Below are positions 11,797 to 23,960 of a stretch of DNA of 64,000 bases, piece by piece. Below the pieces are notes generated by a model. It was not told where the DNA came from and searched no databases. It worked only from the letters and a program-made list of their open reading frames with translations. Source of the DNA: Berberis thunbergii (Eukaryota; Streptophyta; Magnoliopsida; Ranunculales; Berberidaceae); the NCBI GenBank assembly GCA_003290165.1, contig QNQO01008284.1, forward strand, positions 62,001-126,000, in the 5' to 3' direction. A program made the position numbers and the translations under genes. Each line of letters starts with the position of its first letter. The stretch's first letter is position 1.

Positions 11797-11909
11797 CGAA
11801 ATGCTTCCAGGAAATTTGAGATCCTTCTGCATAACATTAGCAAATGTCTTTTGCCTCGTCTTTCCTCTGAAGGGTGTGTATCCATAAAGCATTTCATATA
11901 GAAGAATGC
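11797..11909 (-). pseudogene. PHOT: Captured phototropin kinase-domain exon
   Basis: The minus strand reads GILLYEMLYGYTPFRGKTRQ then KTFANVMQKDLKFPGSIS, flanked by AG before GCATTC and a GT donor after 11,797. This is subdomain IX-X of plant AGCVIII kinases, closest by eye to phototropin (blue-light receptor kinase), whose GRTRQKTF/GKTRQKTF block is distinctive. Only one exon is present and it is antisense to the element's transposase gene. Confidence 0.7.
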
Positions 11910-13304
11910 CTATGGTTTAGAACTTAGAATTTAGAAGTACAAATTGACATCTCAATGAAACAAGAGGTGAACATGTGAAGAGTAAACTGTTCAGCGAATT
12001 CAAGAAATAAGAGAGTTGTTTCAAACATATAATTTATTAATTCCTCTTCCATATTGTCGATTTTTGGGAATATGTTTGACCTCAATAGTTTCAAACATCA
12101 GGCCATGTAGGAAAACCCACGAGTTTTATGTGTCCTCTTCTACGTTTGAAGTTTTCAAGTTCTTGTTATGGCAGAAACGTATACTCTTGTTAATAAGAGT
12201 GAAACATTTGTATGATCACTAAATGCACATAGGATTCAGAAATAACAGTCCTAGAAAGTATCCCTGAGCTATGTCACCTATTACTTTGTATATATCATTA
12301 TCGGTTCTGCGTGTGAATATGCTAAGAAGCATTGTAGTATCATCTATAGCTGGGAATATCTAGGTTCTAAGGAGAAGTACAGGAAACCTCCTCGTTTATA
12401 ATATGTACACCTAAACAGGTACCTTCTACAAGTTATAGCTAGTTTTGGGCCTTTTGGCCAGAAATTCATCCACTCTGACCTTGGTACTGAGAGTGCACTG
12501 CTTGAGTTTATACAATTGTGATTTAAAAATCGAGTCTTAGTAAGACTCGCATTATGTAACGAGTAAGAGTTTATCAATTTTTAGTGAGAGTTTATCAATT
12601 TAGTAATGAGTTTTAGTAAGAGTTTATCAATTTTTAGTAAGACTTGCATTACTACAATTTAGTATAAACTGAATCACAATTGTATAAAATTGATTACTAC
12701 TAAATTGTGATAAGTAATGAGTTTATACAATATCTAAGCATTAGTCCAAAGCTGAACTTCGTCTATTTTACTTTATTACCGTAACAAAATATTTCATCGC
12801 TCTGTATAAGTATGTTTCATTGTGGCTATTAAGTTCAATAAATTTGGATATGCTAGCAATGGTTAAATTTATAGGTTCTTTTTGGTTCCCCATAGTAGAG
12901 AAAGGAATACCTTGCCTTGCAAAACTAAGAAAAGGCATGATCATTTTCAGTTTCACCTTTTGTTCATTGTTTTTCCAATGTGTTTTCTTAGAATCAAACA
13001 CAACCTTTTTTTATTTATGGAAATAAATAACATTACCAAGGCAGCAACCAAGAACAAATAACATTACTTAGGAGATAAATTTAAATAAGAATGGACTGGT
13101 CTTTGGATAATCTTCTTGTTGGTAAATTATCCGCACGAACTCAAGTTATTCAAAGTTGTTTAGGTTATATTACTAGATGGGATAGTTATAACTGATTACA
13201 TCTTATTCACCAAAACAAAAAAATATATACATTCTGCACTTACATGTTACTGATCATAAAACCACATGACTTTAGTCTAATTATCTATAATATCATTGAT
13301 AGAG
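11910..13304. other. Inner-CACTA spacer with A/T-rich inverted repeats
   Basis: There is no convincing coding piece. Positions 12,500-12,735 hold several direct and inverted copies of GTAAGAGTTTATCAATTT and of TGAGTTTATACAAT (about 12,500 and 12,718). This region lies between the phototropin piece and the transposase gene and may contain its promoter. Confidence 0.45.
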
Positions 13305-14964
13305 ATGGATAGTACTCGCGGCAATGATCTCTCCACCATTGATGTCACCAGATCTACAAATGATGACATTGAAGTTAAACAGACCATACAGTTCAACCTC
13401 CACGGTTTAGCAGTTGGACCTGGTGCTAGAAATTTTAATAAAAACATTGGAAAGCTTGTTGAAACCCTTGTGCCCATCAAATTCAAGGGTTGGAACCATG
13501 TTACTGACAACTACAAAGAGGATGTGTGGAATGGCCTCAAGGTGAGATTTTCATCATTGATTTTCATAATGTCATATTTTATTTTCAACTTATATCTCAA
13601 TGGCTTATTTGCAGCGTGAATACGACATTCCAAATTATGTGAAAAAGAGTGTGCATTTGAAAATGCCTGAATATTATAGAAGGTTCAAGGCACATCTTAG
13701 GAAGAATTATTTGGATAAGTATCCTACCATTGAGGAACAAGAGAAGCATGTTCCAAATGGTGTAAGAGAGGAGGATTGGAAGGAGTTTGTTCGCCATGAG
13801 AGCACCCCTGAAGCGAAGGCAATTAGAGACCAAAATGCAAAAAACAAAAAGGCTTCAAAGTATGTATGGGGGGGTGGCCAGAAGAGTGCTGCAGAAGTAG
13901 AGTACGAAATGGTAATTGAGTTTCTAGCTACTAGTACAATATTATATACCATTTAACTTTATAGGCTGTGACTAATCTTTCAAATATATAGGTTGAGAAG
14001 AACCCTGATGGAGAACCAGTCACACGCACTGACATATGGATTGCTTGTCACACGGGAAAGGATGGAAAACCTACGCGTGGTTCTGAACAATATATGGTAT
14101 GTGCCCAATAATGTCTTTTATACCCAATTCTTAATTTACTTTGTAGTTGTTTGAATATTATTTGTGTCTTGATTTATTTTATTTTTTCATTATTTTGAAG
14201 GAACAAGTTATAGCAAAAAAGCTGCATTGCAAGAATCTTCAACTCAAGGTAACATTGACCTCACTATTGATGATGATCCTCTAAGCCAAGTGTTTGGCCA
14301 AGAAGCGAGGGGACGTACTCGTTGTGTTGGAACCACTGTCTCTAAAAGGAAGTATGATGCTGCACTTCCCGCTCGTTCATTGCTATTGGAAAAAACATTG
14401 GAAGCCAAAAAAAGGGAAGAAAAATATGAAAGATTGGAAGAAAATGTTAGATGGATACGAGAGAGACTTGAAAGTGGAACTTATGTAAGACCATCAACAA
14501 GTGAGGGAATACAAGGAGTTGTTCAAAGAACTGAAGATACACCGTCATCCGGTGCACAATCGACAAGGCAACCAGATAATCCATTACCTCCATCTCCATT
14601 ACCACCATCTTCATTACCTCCATCTCCATTACCACCATCTCCATTACCATCATCTTCTCAAGGTGTTGCGAGGTTTCCTTCTCCAAGCAATCCTGTTCCT
14701 TCAGTGTCACGGAGATACAAAGTTTGTGATTGGGAAAGGAATGTCATTGCGATAGCATTAGAGGTTGTAGATCCTATCCATCAATTCTCTTGCGCTTGTC
14801 ATGGATCATTGAACCCTGCAACAGAGATCAGACTTTCCTTATGCTTCAAATACAAGACTGGGGTGAAACTTTACAAAAGTGATCCAAAAGGAGACAAGAT
14901 GGGGGATTTGGACGTTGGTGATTTCTTCGTATGGTGTAGAACTCATGCGGAACTTGATGATTGA
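13305..14964 (+). pseudogene. Transposase_24 (Ptta/En/Spm) gene, frameshifted
   Basis: The gene model has four exons: 13,305-13,541, 13,615-13,911, 13,992-14,096 and 14,201-14,964, all with GT-AG introns, the first three in phase 0. Family features are IKFKGWNHV near the start, WKEFVRHEST, GEPVTRTDIWIACHTGKDGK and a charged coiled-coil after that. A Ser/Pro repeat (PLPPSPLPPSSLPPSP) follows, and then a C-terminal domain containing GDFFVWCRTHAELDD. This is the TNPA-like accessory protein class that binds CACTA subterminal repeats. Exon 4 opens in the wrong frame: GCAAAAAAGCTGCA at 14,213-14,226 has six A where seven would keep the frame. The rest of the exon is fully open, so the lesion is either a young 1-base deletion or a homopolymer sequencing error. 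Confidence 0.8.
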
Positions 14965-14973
14965 TAGGGGCAT

Positions 14974-15093
14974 CTAAGGTCATATTTTCTGAAATACAGT
15001 GGTGATGGACAAATTTCTGGGCAAGTGTTAGTCTACAGGCATCCAGGGTTGCACTTTGGTGATGTACATGTCTTGAATGCAATATACGTCCTT
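14974..15093 (+). pseudogene. Captured RNA-dependent RNA polymerase fragment
   Basis: Immediately after the transposase stop, the plus strand reads SGDGQISGQVLVYRHPGLHF then GDVHVLNAIYV. The G-x-V-L-V-x-x-x-P-G-L-H-x-G-D-x-H-V-L pattern is characteristic of plant RDR proteins, best fitting the RDR3/4/5 clade as I recall it. The catalytic DxDGD motif, which lies a little further along in the family, is not seen in any frame before 15,400. It may be part of the transposase transcript's 3' end, which starts about 10 bases earlier. Confidence 0.55.
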
Positions 15094-17100
15094 TTAACTT
15101 GCTGGGTTGGCGTGTTCGGGGTTTTCATTTCATCAGGAATCATAGCTGCAGGTGATTGTTGTTTCCATCTCCATAGTTTCATTTTCAACCTTTTGGAATG
15201 TTTATTTGGTTTTGCTTCTAAGTCCTTTTAACTTACTGAAATAATATGATCTAGGCAGTTGGTGGGTTTTTTCGAAGATTGGGTTCGTTGGACTAAGATC
15301 GGGTCGCAGAAACGCGCGTGTGTTGTGTGTTCTATGGCTGAGAGCACTGCATGGAGCCATTTTTTGTGTTTCAGGTTTGTTATTATTCAAATTAGGCAAT
15401 TATAACATGTTGTTTGTTGTCTTTGGTCATTTTCCTCAAATTTTCATAATATTTATGGTTATCTAAAGACTGAAGTTCAGTTTAGGAGGACCAACATATT
15501 GCATCTATGTACTTCAGGTCCTATTTTAAAATTAAACTCATGCTTTTAGTTGAAATATATTAAACACACATCATTTTGGAACCCTGAAGACTGACATTAT
15601 TGAATTGTAAAACTCATGACCATTGAATTCACAATGATCTAGAAGGAACAGAACCTGAAACGTTGTTTGGATTTCAGCAATGAAACGCTATATTTGAAGA
15701 ATTGGATATTTTTCCTAGGAAAACTGTTTGTGTGCGTTACTTATTTTCATCTCGGTTGATTAGAAATTCATAACTTACATGCATTTTATTTTCAAGTTCA
15801 TTACATAACACTGTTTGATAGATTTGGACTTTCAAGTACAAACAATATCTTCACTAACATGGTTTGGAATGTTTTTTGTGATTACTAATGTACTTTCGGT
15901 GTTTATTTTTGTATTTTTTTCTTCTTATTTTCAGACTCTATTGAAGTTGGTTATGTACCTATTTGACGAGTTCCCAGCCATAACTGAGAGTAATGTTTTA
16001 TCTCATGAGAGATCCATTCTTTAGCAAGTGTATCCGGTAATGATATGTGTTTTTAAGTCAATTTCAAAGTTATGCATTGCATTTATCCTGATCTTGGCTT
16101 ACATAAGAAAATAAATAAAAAATTCCAGGCAAAGACTTGAGAAAATTGAGTAACTGTTTGAACCAATCCCTCTTGTTGAATTCCATACAGGTGCGTATGT
16201 GGTCATTTTTTTAATTACATGATTTTTCATGGGAATTCCTCCACTGGGAATATGGAAAAGCTCGAGAACTCTTGGAGTCGGACCCTTATGAAACTCTTGG
16301 GGCGAAGTGGCTCAGCATCAATAAGGTAAGATCATGATTGAGCTTTTAACTGAAGTACAGCAAATATCTGTGAGGACATCATTTCACTTCCGAGCTGACC
16401 TGATATTTTATACAGGCATGTCCAATTTGCTATGCTGTGGTATTTGGTGAAGACTCAAAGCATTAACAATTGGAGAGTTCATAGAGGTGTGTTTCCACTT
16501 GATACCATTGTTTCTCTGCATCACCGTTATGTTTGAAGTTTTATTCTATATCGTCAGCCCCATATAGACAGGTAGTTGTTGAGTTAGAAGATCTTCTTTC
16601 AAACATTTTATTTATTTATTTCTTGGTAAAAGAATCAAATTTGATATGTAATAAATAGATTTGATGAATACGACGATCAGTAAGATGAAATCTCTATGGC
16701 TAAAGGGAAAGTAGAGTGAATCTATGCCAAAGTTATACGGCCGTTTTTATTATTTATATCTAGCTGAAAATATATTGGATAAAATTCAAAATTTGGAGAC
16801 ATCGGGCATGTTTGGTAAAACTTGACATTGCCCTTAAATAAAGACCAAATGAGAATGTTTACTTGTATCAACAGAAATGTCAATTCACACAAATTTCATA
16901 CCAACAAACTCAGATTCTCGATGTATATTTTATTACAGACGACAAAACTGACCCACATCACATTTGTTGGATGCTAAATTGCTGACATTTTTTCCCTCTC
17001 ATACAAGATGAAATGTAAAAGCAAATGGAGCTGAGATATGCGTCCACTACTCGTGCATATATTTACAACAGACACAAATTTGGGAATCTAAGAAAGAAAA
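15094..17100 (+). other. Inner-CACTA cargo, unidentified, with one exon-like block
   Basis: Positions 16,240-16,323 read HWEYGKARELLESDPYETLG then AKWLSINK and stop at a GT donor (GGTAAG), so they are probably an exon from a host gene I cannot name. A block around 15,305-15,345 (AACGCGCGTGTGTTGTGTG) recurs at about 18,725-18,765 in diverged form. Otherwise no gene is visible. Confidence 0.4.
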
Positions 17101-17149
17101 AATTCACACCCAATTACTTGAGAAAGAAAAATCATGAAACCTAAATGAC

Positions 17150-17272
17150 ATTTCCCCAGCAGTATCCCTCTCAAGCGCGATCACGCCCCCTTTTCCTGGA
17201 CTTGTGTTCTCAGTTGGAAGCTGTGGCAAGTGAACTTCAGTTGGCAGAGACATCACAGGTTTATATTGCCGA
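17150..17272 (-). other. Exon-like minus-strand fragment, unidentified
   Basis: The minus strand reads QYKPVMSLPTEVHLPQLPTE then NTSPGKGGVIALERDTAGEM. The composition looks like protein-coding sequence from a host gene, with no stops, but I do not recognise the family. It is antisense to the transposase and kinase pieces, as is the phototropin exon. Confidence 0.35.
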
Positions 17273-17579
17273 ATGGACAGTTTGTTTTGCCAAATAATCG
17301 CTTGGCTGTGACAACATTCATATCTACACTACCTATACGGAAGGTATCTGTGGTTCTTTATGTTATTATGCACCAATTCTGCAATTATTAAGTTTATAAT
17401 GCTCATCAATTATTAAGGTGATTGAATTTCCATAAATGGAAAATTGCAAGTTATTTAAAATTTCTCGATTTTTCATTCTTCTAGTACACGTGTTTCCCAT
17501 TATATTATCACGTTTATTTGTGAATGTTGCTCTGGCGTACTTGCTGTTGTTTTATGCGGATACATATTGTGGCAGGGAT

Positions 17580-18660
17580 GTTTCGGCTGCAGGAGAAGGG
17601 GCGGACTTTCGGAGATGCAGTGGGTTGCTCGCTGTCGCGACAAAATTCCAGCATTTCTTGGATGGAAGGGCAGAGCACTCTGTCGCAAAATTCCAGCATT
17701 TTGCGGTTTAGGCAGAGCACTTTGTCGCAAAACAGAGTGTCATTCTGTTGCTGCGTTGTGTTGCTGATGCTGCTTGCTGTTGCTGTTCTGTTGCTGATGC
17801 TGCTTGCTGTTGTTGTTCTGTTGCTGTTTTGCCTCATCTGCCATTACTTGTGGCAAATCGTTCATTAGATGATTGTGTCATAGTTGGCCTTGTGCCTATT
17901 CCGATGAGCTCTGCCAGGTGAAGGAATGAATCATCCGTACCAATGTGCCTTGTTTATTGGTCTGAAATGTTAAAACACAACATCTGATATCAACTCAACT
18001 TTTACAAGCACCACATATAATGTTGCATCTTAGCATCTAGGACCACTGTTCTGACAAGAAAACTATTATTGGCCACTAGTGTTCGAAACATTATCTAGTG
18101 ATATATTGGCCATTGTTCTGACAAGAAAACTATTGTTTTATTCTCGTTTATTTGATACAATGCATACAAAGAAGAAGAATAATAAGAAAGCACGTGCTTA
18201 TATAATGAGTTCCCTAATAAGTTAAGAGATTTCAAAATACGTTGGATCTTTGCAAGTTGGTAGGATGGTCATTGGCATTTAGAGTTTGTTATTGCAATTT
18301 GCATTTTGAACTTGCAATTTTGTTTGCAAGTTGCAAGTTACAAAAAATCAGCTCATTTAGATGTTGGAATGAATTGAATTTTTCCAGCATTTGTTTTTCT
18401 TCGAATGCATGATTGGTTTGAGCTTCTTGTCAAGCTATAAAAGCTAACTTTGCTTGGTTGACAATTGCAGGTAATTGTGGCAAGTACGAGAGCAGGTAGG
18501 CAGAGCACTCTGTCGCAAAACAGAGTGCATCTGTAATTTTTTTCTGCTGCTGCTGCTACGCTTTAGCGCGTTACTGCTGCTGCTGCCCTGCTTTGCTGTT
18601 GTTGTTGCTGCTTGGTTTTCTGCTGCTGTCTGTCGCAGCATTGACATGCTGAGATGTGGC
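17580..18660. repeat. CTG/TGC minisatellites and a repeated 20-bp word
   Basis: GTTGCTGATGCTGCTTGCTG is tandemly repeated at 17,757-17,830, and CTGCTG runs occur at 18,540-18,625. GCAGAGCACTCTGTCGCAAA or a near copy occurs three times, at about 17,672, 17,713 and 18,502. Open frames across this region are Leu/Cys- or Gln/Ser-rich artefacts of the repeats. From 18,660 to 19,212 I see no gene. Confidence 0.7.
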
Positions 18661-19212
18661 GACATGCGGTTTGAGCGTGTGTATGCCGGTTGATCTGGGC
18701 AGTCCGGTGTAACTTGATTTGTCGCATAAACGCGCGTGTGCTGCGTGTTCTACGGTTGAGAGACTGACTGTGAGTTGATTTAAGTTGATTGCTTTAAGTT
18801 TTGTATTTTCATTGTTTTTAGTTTTTGCCTTGGCTTTCAAACAAAAAAAAAGTTCTCTTTGGTGCCATATGTGTACTTTATGAAAACTTGTTTAGTTTCT
18901 GTCTAATTAGCCAACCAATCGAGTGATGCTTCCTTGATTTTCTTGTTATTAATGTTGTCGTACATGTTTCTTATTTGTTTGAAAAATGTGGTAAATATTG
19001 TCACATTGCCTGTGAGGATACAAATTACTAGAATTTTCTCTACTTTGTTTATTCCTAGGTTTATTTGACAGTTCTCAACAGAAATCCTGCAAATGGTTGT
19101 TTTCTTATGGTTCCATCATCTGTTTTGCATGATGAAAACACTTTTTTTTATGTACCTCCTTCCCGCAATTGGAAACTGGCCTCAGCTCTCATTACAAAAC
19201 CCATGTTAGCAG

Positions 19213-20193
19213 TTTATCGGAGCTACAATGGGCAGCTCCAGATTAAATATACAAACTGTAAATGGGCGCATTGGCATGCCAAGTAATCTTTATTGTGTTG
19301 TCGTTGAATATCTTGCTGGTGGTGCATTGAAATCTTTTCTCATAAAGCATCGCAGAAGGAAGCTAGCTTTCAAAGTTGTTGTGCAACTGGCACTAGATCT
19401 TGCACGAGGGTCAAGCTTCCCTACCTTCATTTGCTGATAATTATAATATAAGTAGATGGCCAGATCAACCCAAAATTAACAGTGTAATGTCCTCCCCATT
19501 TGCAGCTTTAGTTACCTTCACTCCGAGAAAATTGTCCACGGAGATGCGAAGATGGAGAATATGTTTTTTGACACAACGCGTACAGTGAAAATAGCCGACT
19601 TTGGGGTTGTTCGTGTTGAGGCTCAAAATCCTAATGACATGACTGGAGAGACCGGGACTCTAGGTTACATGGCTCCTGAGGTATACAATTATCAGCTTTT
19701 ACAGTAGATTTTCATAACCAATAACATAACCTTGTAATGCCTCTTTTGGTTTTACTTCTAATGTCCTTGTTTAGTTTAATTTCTAAACAATCACCATTCA
19801 TGGGATTAATGGTGGATTACAGGTCCTCAATGGTAACCCATATAATAGGAAGTGCGATGTCTACAGTTTTGGTATCTGCTTATGGGAGATATATTGCTGC
19901 GAAATGTCATATATTGATCTTAGTTTCTCAGAAATCACATCAGCTGTTGTACGGCAGGTAATCACTTCCTTCCTGATGCCCAATTATATTTCCTAGTTTA
20001 CATGACAGAGTGCTGAATGACTAAAGCTGAAATGAAACCACAGAATCTGAGGCCAGAGATACCCCGCTGTTGTCCAAGCTCCCTAGCAAATGTAATGCAG
20101 CGATGCTGGGATGCAAACCCTGACAAGCGTCTGGAAATGGATGAAGTTGCAGATCTGCATTGTGTTTTAGTTCTTATCCATTTATTGGCCTAA
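19213..20193 (+). pseudogene. Captured Raf-like (STY/HT1-type) protein kinase fragment
   Basis: Four plus-strand exons with GT-AG junctions, all in phase 0. 19,213-19,409 reads FIGATMGSSRLNIQTVNGRI and CVVVEYLAGGALKSFLIK. 19,506-19,680 reads SYLHSEKIVHGDAKMENM, KIADFGVVRVE and GTLGYMAPE. 19,823-19,957 reads CDVYSFGICLWEIYCCEMSY. 20,044-20,193 reads NLRPEIPRCCPSSLANVMQR, then a novel tail and a stop. The match is to plant Raf-like MAPKKKs of the group that includes HT1-related kinases. The N-lobe with the ATP-binding Lys is missing, the catalytic HRD is HGD and the usual K-T-E-N is K-M-E-N, so it cannot be an active kinase. The frame is otherwise open, so a truncated product is possible. Confidence 0.9.
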
Positions 20194-20484
20194 CATGGAG
20201 GTGTTTTGAAAGGTACATCACCCAGTTGTATTAGGAATAATTATGTATTTGATTAAGTGATCATGTTGGAGAGGTTTGGAGCAATCACGATGACCAATTG
20301 CTTGTAATATGTTGAATTATTATTGATAATTAATTTGTTTAATTCAGGCTGAATTAGTTCATCCAATTTATGATTCTTTTGTCTCATTTGTGTGGACTAT
20401 GTGTAAGGACTGATTTTGCAGGTGCCACGACTGTGATTTTGCTGCAGCAGCAAAAAATAAAATATAATTTTTTTTTCGATTATA

Positions 20485-21075
20485 TTAACTTGCAACGGTT
20501 TAAAACCGTTGCAACAAAACAGATTTCTTTTTTTTTTGAATTTTTTTTTTCTCATTTGCTACAGCTAAGAACCGTGGCCATAGATAGCCACGGCCTAAAA
20601 CCGTTTCTAGCACATTTGCCACTGTTTAAGTCAAACTATTTAGCCACGGTTTTTAACCGTTGCCATGGTTATCCACGGCTCAAAACCGTTGCTAATCTTA
20701 GCCACGGTTTAAAACCGTTGCTAATATATGAACTTTGTAACGGCTTAAAACCGTAGCTAATATTGCAACGGCTATAAACCGTTGCTATCTTGTTAGACAC
20801 GGTTTATAACCGTTGCTAATATCTACACTTTGTAACGGCCTGGAACCGTTGCTACTTGGCCACGGCTTGTAACCGTTGCTATTTTTATTGCAACGGTTTA
20901 TAACCGTTGCTAATTTTTGAAAATAACGCCTCTCCTTCAAACATCAAAACCGTTGCTACAATGTTTAGCAACGGTTTATAGCCGTTACAAATAATTTTGC
21001 GACGCCCCTGTAGTCCACGGCTCTTAGCCGTGGCAATGGCTTACGCCCACGGTCTAGAACCGTTGCTAATGGGGG
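20485..21075. repeat. Subterminal palindrome array, inner CACTA right end
   Basis: About twenty copies of GCAACGGTTTAAAACCGTTG-type palindromes, with variants GCCACGG and TGTAACGG. The last (CCACGGTCTAGAACCGTTGC) lies 13 bases from the terminal GGTTTTTGGTGTAGTG. Confidence 0.9.
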
Positions 21076-21092
21076 TTTTTGGTGTAGTGTGG

Positions 21093-21465
21093 GTATCAAA
21101 GAAACTTTCTTTCAAGATTCAATATTGGAAGGGTAACACAATAAGAAACATGAAACTAGCGAAAACCCATGATGGTAAACTGATTACTTCATGCAATTTC
21201 AACCAAATGGGCACTCAGGACTGAAATTATTTTAGTATAGCGAAATCAGATTTCAACCAAATGATGGCAAGACAGAATGGAACAGAAATTATCAAATCAA
21301 AATTGCATAAAGCCATGCCTTCGGAACTAATAATAGGCATAAGTAAAAAACAACAAGGCAACCTTTGTGTCTTTTGTACCTAGTCTTGCACTGAGGGCAA
21401 GACTGATTCCCGTCTCTTTTTTCATATTTTAAAAGTACATGTCTGAGATATAAAATTCAAAATAC
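21093..21465. other. Outer-CACTA sequence right of the inner insertion
   Basis: Positions 21,110-21,215 are a diverged copy of the sequence left of the insertion (9,825-9,934), and 21,238-21,275 is the second copy of the 36-bp repeat at 8,009. No coding piece is recognised. Confidence 0.5.
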
Positions 21466-23030
21466 CTGACACTTTCTCTGGTTCCAGCAATTTGTCTAAT
21501 GTGTCTACCAATATGCAGCTCACAGAGACGAAAATCCTGCCAGAAATTAAAAGAGCTTGTAAGGAAACAAAACACAAGGTTACTTAGCACCATGGACTAA
21601 AAAAGATCATTTAGCAGTAAATTCGAGTGCAATATGATTCAGGCAAAAGAAACTCATACACGAAATAGCAATAACGCAGAAAAAGAACAGATATGGATTT
21701 CAAAGATAACAATCTACTTCCTACAAAGGGGCTAAAAACATGTGAAAAAGCATGCCTATCACACTAATACTTTCCAAGGAGACTACTTTGTCATAAGAAA
21801 TCGCAGAAAATAAACAAGGAAACATCGAAATGAAAGGTCAACAACAACTATAATTTTAGTTAATTCTTACCATTTTAGTGCAATTAACCCTGTTGGTCTC
21901 AAATTTCTTGTGTTGGAGATATCTACCATTTACTTCTTTTAGTGCTGCTACCAGATTTTGTGGTGCTTCAACATAACCCCTCTTTATAGTTTCAATAGCT
22001 TTCTTTTCTGTAGCTTCTTTGGCTATCCTCTCTGCTACTAAAGCTGCTTTCTTTGCTTCTGCTTTCCTTTTTGCAGCCTACAACACAGAAAATATTTTTG
22101 CTCGTTTATGTAGGTAAAACATAATTCAAATTCACTGATTTCATAAGGAAGTATTCCATTGTGATTGACCATAGGAAAAGGGCTTAAGCACATTCAACCC
22201 ATTGAGGCTATGTAACAACAACATGGATTTATATATATATATATATTCCTGTTCCAAATTCATTCTTAGACAAAGTTTTCAATTGCCACAGTATATGCTT
22301 AAAAGAAGTTGAACCTTCAAAAGATATGTGAAATTTGAGGATCTGAGCATTATGCCCCCATATGACTGTCTAACACGTATAGGCATGAACTTTTTCTTTT
22401 CTTTTTTACATAGCCCTTGACAAATAAATGTGCAACTAAGATGTCTAATGTACAAGTTTCACTTAATTCTAGAAAATATGTAACTTATTGTATATAGGTG
22501 AAAATAAATACTTCACCTGTGCTTCAGCTTTATCTTTTTTCTTCCAGGAGAGCTCTTTCCTTTCTCATTCTTACTTCTTCTAAGCGGGACCTTTCTTCCT
22601 GCTCCAATTGGATAGCAATCAAGTGGTTATCAAGGGATTCTGCACTGCAATTAGACCAAGAAAAAGCCAGGAAACCCTCTTCCAGATAATAAATGGGAGA
22701 ATTTGTCGGAATCATTTTGGAAAATTGAGCATCAAATACAGAAAATTATCTCAAAAAATCCGAGTGGTAGTAGTAGTAGTAGAATCATAGAAGAATACGA
22801 TACAACATCCCACTCACCAATTACCAACGGAAAAATCCACAAAAGTAAAATAATTTTTTAATTTCCAATCTTCATTGTCACTATAATAAGTCAAAGGAGC
22901 AATGACAACTCTCTCAATGAACAAAGACAGGAAATGAGAGAATGTTGAATAGTTTACTTGTTGTTTTGAGTGGTTCTCTTAGTCTTCTTCTTCTCCTCTT
23001 CAAAAATCGAGTTGGAGAAAAGAAGAAAGT
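21466..23030 (-). pseudogene. Captured Lys/Glu-rich coiled-coil gene fragment
   Basis: Minus-strand exons with consensus junctions. A first block near 22,990 reads FEEEKKKTKRTTQNN. Positions 22,517-22,644 read ESLDNHLIAIQLEQEERSRL then EEVRMRKERALLEEK. Positions 21,871-22,077 read AAKRKAEAKKAALVAERIAK and LVAALKEVNGRYLQHKKFET. Positions 21,466-21,536 read DFRLCELHIGRHIRQIAGTR. These would join into one highly charged helical protein that I do not recognise. One A appears missing in the run at 22,535-22,540, which puts a stop just before the donor. The leader around 23,050-23,230 is a typical AGAAGAAG-rich plant 5' UTR, so this could be the transcription start of the outer element's chimeric gene, upstream of the BOR piece before the inner CACTA inserted. 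Confidence 0.5.
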
Positions 23031-23274
23031 GAGTTCTAGGGTTTGCTTTGCTGAAAGAAGAAAAACAAATAAGAAGAAGAGATCAACAAAGAGATCTAAA
23101 GAATAAGGAGATCCAAAGAAGAAGAAGGAGATCTTACCTTCTCAAACTTTCTTCTTCTATCATCCTCTCATTCTTCCGTCCTTCTTCTTCTCTGCTTCGA
23201 GTGCTTGTGAAGTAGAGGTGTGGAGAGAGTGAATCTGTTTTTCCCCAAATTTTTCGCCAAAGCGTGAAAGTGTA

Positions 23275-23492
23275 AATCTTATAGCTACAGTTTTAAACCG
23301 TTGGCAGTTTTAGCCACGGTTATAAACCGTTGGCAGTTATAGCCACGGTTTAAAACCGTGGAAACCCTTTTGGTGTAATTTTTTTAGCCACGGTTTTAAA
23401 CTGTTGGCCGTTATAGCCACGGTTTTTAGCCGTGGCAAATAAACCAACGACTTAGAGCCGCGACCACCTCCCCGTAGCTAAACATGCCTTTT
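23275..23492. repeat. Subterminal palindrome array, outer CACTA right end
   Basis: Six or more GCCACGGTTTTAAACCGT-type motifs. An internal TTTTGGTGTAATTTTTTT at about 23,370 looks like a second, degenerate copy of the terminal sequence, which suggests a duplicated end. Confidence 0.85.
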
Positions 23493-23501
23493 GGTGTAGT
23501 G

Positions 23502-23960
23502 TATGTATCTAATTTGAAGAAGAATCTCATCTTTGTTAGTGCTTTAGAGTCCAAAGGTTATAAGGTTGTGGTGAACTGTGGAGCTCTAAAGGTCGTTTCT
23601 AGTGCACTGGTGGTTCTCAAAAGATATTCGAAATAGTAACTTGTACTACTTGCAGGGAGTACGGTTACATGTAATCGTAAAGTTGAATTTGGTGCAACAA
23701 CTTGTGTTGTTGAAGGCCTGTAGATGTTGATTCTGGTGGACTTATTGATAACTCCAAGGATGTTTGTAAGGAAACCTCAAGGGTTTGACATTTGCATGCA
23801 GGTAACAAAGGTGAGAAGGTTCTGCACAAGTTGTTGAAGAAATGATTGGTAAAAGATATGAAGATGTGCAGTATGGAAGTTTGTGCACATTGTGTTTTTG
23901 AAAAGTCTGGTTTGAGACTCCATCGTAGTAAAGGTGGAGTTGGTTTGTTAGCTTGAGCAT
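23502..23960 (+). pseudogene. Degraded Ty1/Copia gag-pre-integrase region
   Basis: The plus strand reads YVSNLKKNLIFVSALESKGY then GALKVV, followed by LYYLQGSTVTC and later CAHCVFEKSG. This is the pre-integrase region of Copia polyproteins (NLKKNLIS-L..GY, LYVLQGSTVTG, C..C-F-K). Several stops and frame changes are present. The outer CACTA right end lies directly at its start, so the CACTA probably inserted into this older Copia copy. I could not find the other half left of 2,004. Confidence 0.6.

Larger units (their letters stand above)
9935..21089 (+). mobile_element. Inner CACTA (En/Spm) element with complete ends
   Basis: It starts CACTACACCAAAA at 9,935 and ends GGTGTAGTG at 21,089. It is flanked by the 3-bp duplication TGG (9,932-9,934 and 21,090-21,092), the size expected for CACTA elements. 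Length is 11,155 bp. Subterminal palindromes fill both ends. The cargo is a Transposase_24-type gene (frameshifted) plus fragments of phototropin, RNA-dependent RNA polymerase and Raf-like kinase genes. No TNP2/TNPD catalytic transposase is visible, so it would depend on one supplied elsewhere. Confidence 0.93.
2004..23501 (-). mobile_element. Outer CACTA (En/Spm) element with captured gene fragments
   Basis: The right end is intact: GGTGTAGTG at 23,493-23,501, preceded by an AACCGT-type subterminal array. The left end begins at about 2,004, inside sequence that matches the reverse complement of the inner element's right end (shared words include AGAGCCGTGG and GGCGTCGC). About 20 terminal bases, including CACTA itself, are missing there. 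The end types show the element reads right to left, so its captured gene fragments are in sense. Without the inner insertion it would be about 10.3 kb. It has no recognisable transposase. That the two ends belong to one element is inferred from complementary end type and shared cargo orientation, since the lost left terminus prevents a target-duplication check. Confidence 0.7.
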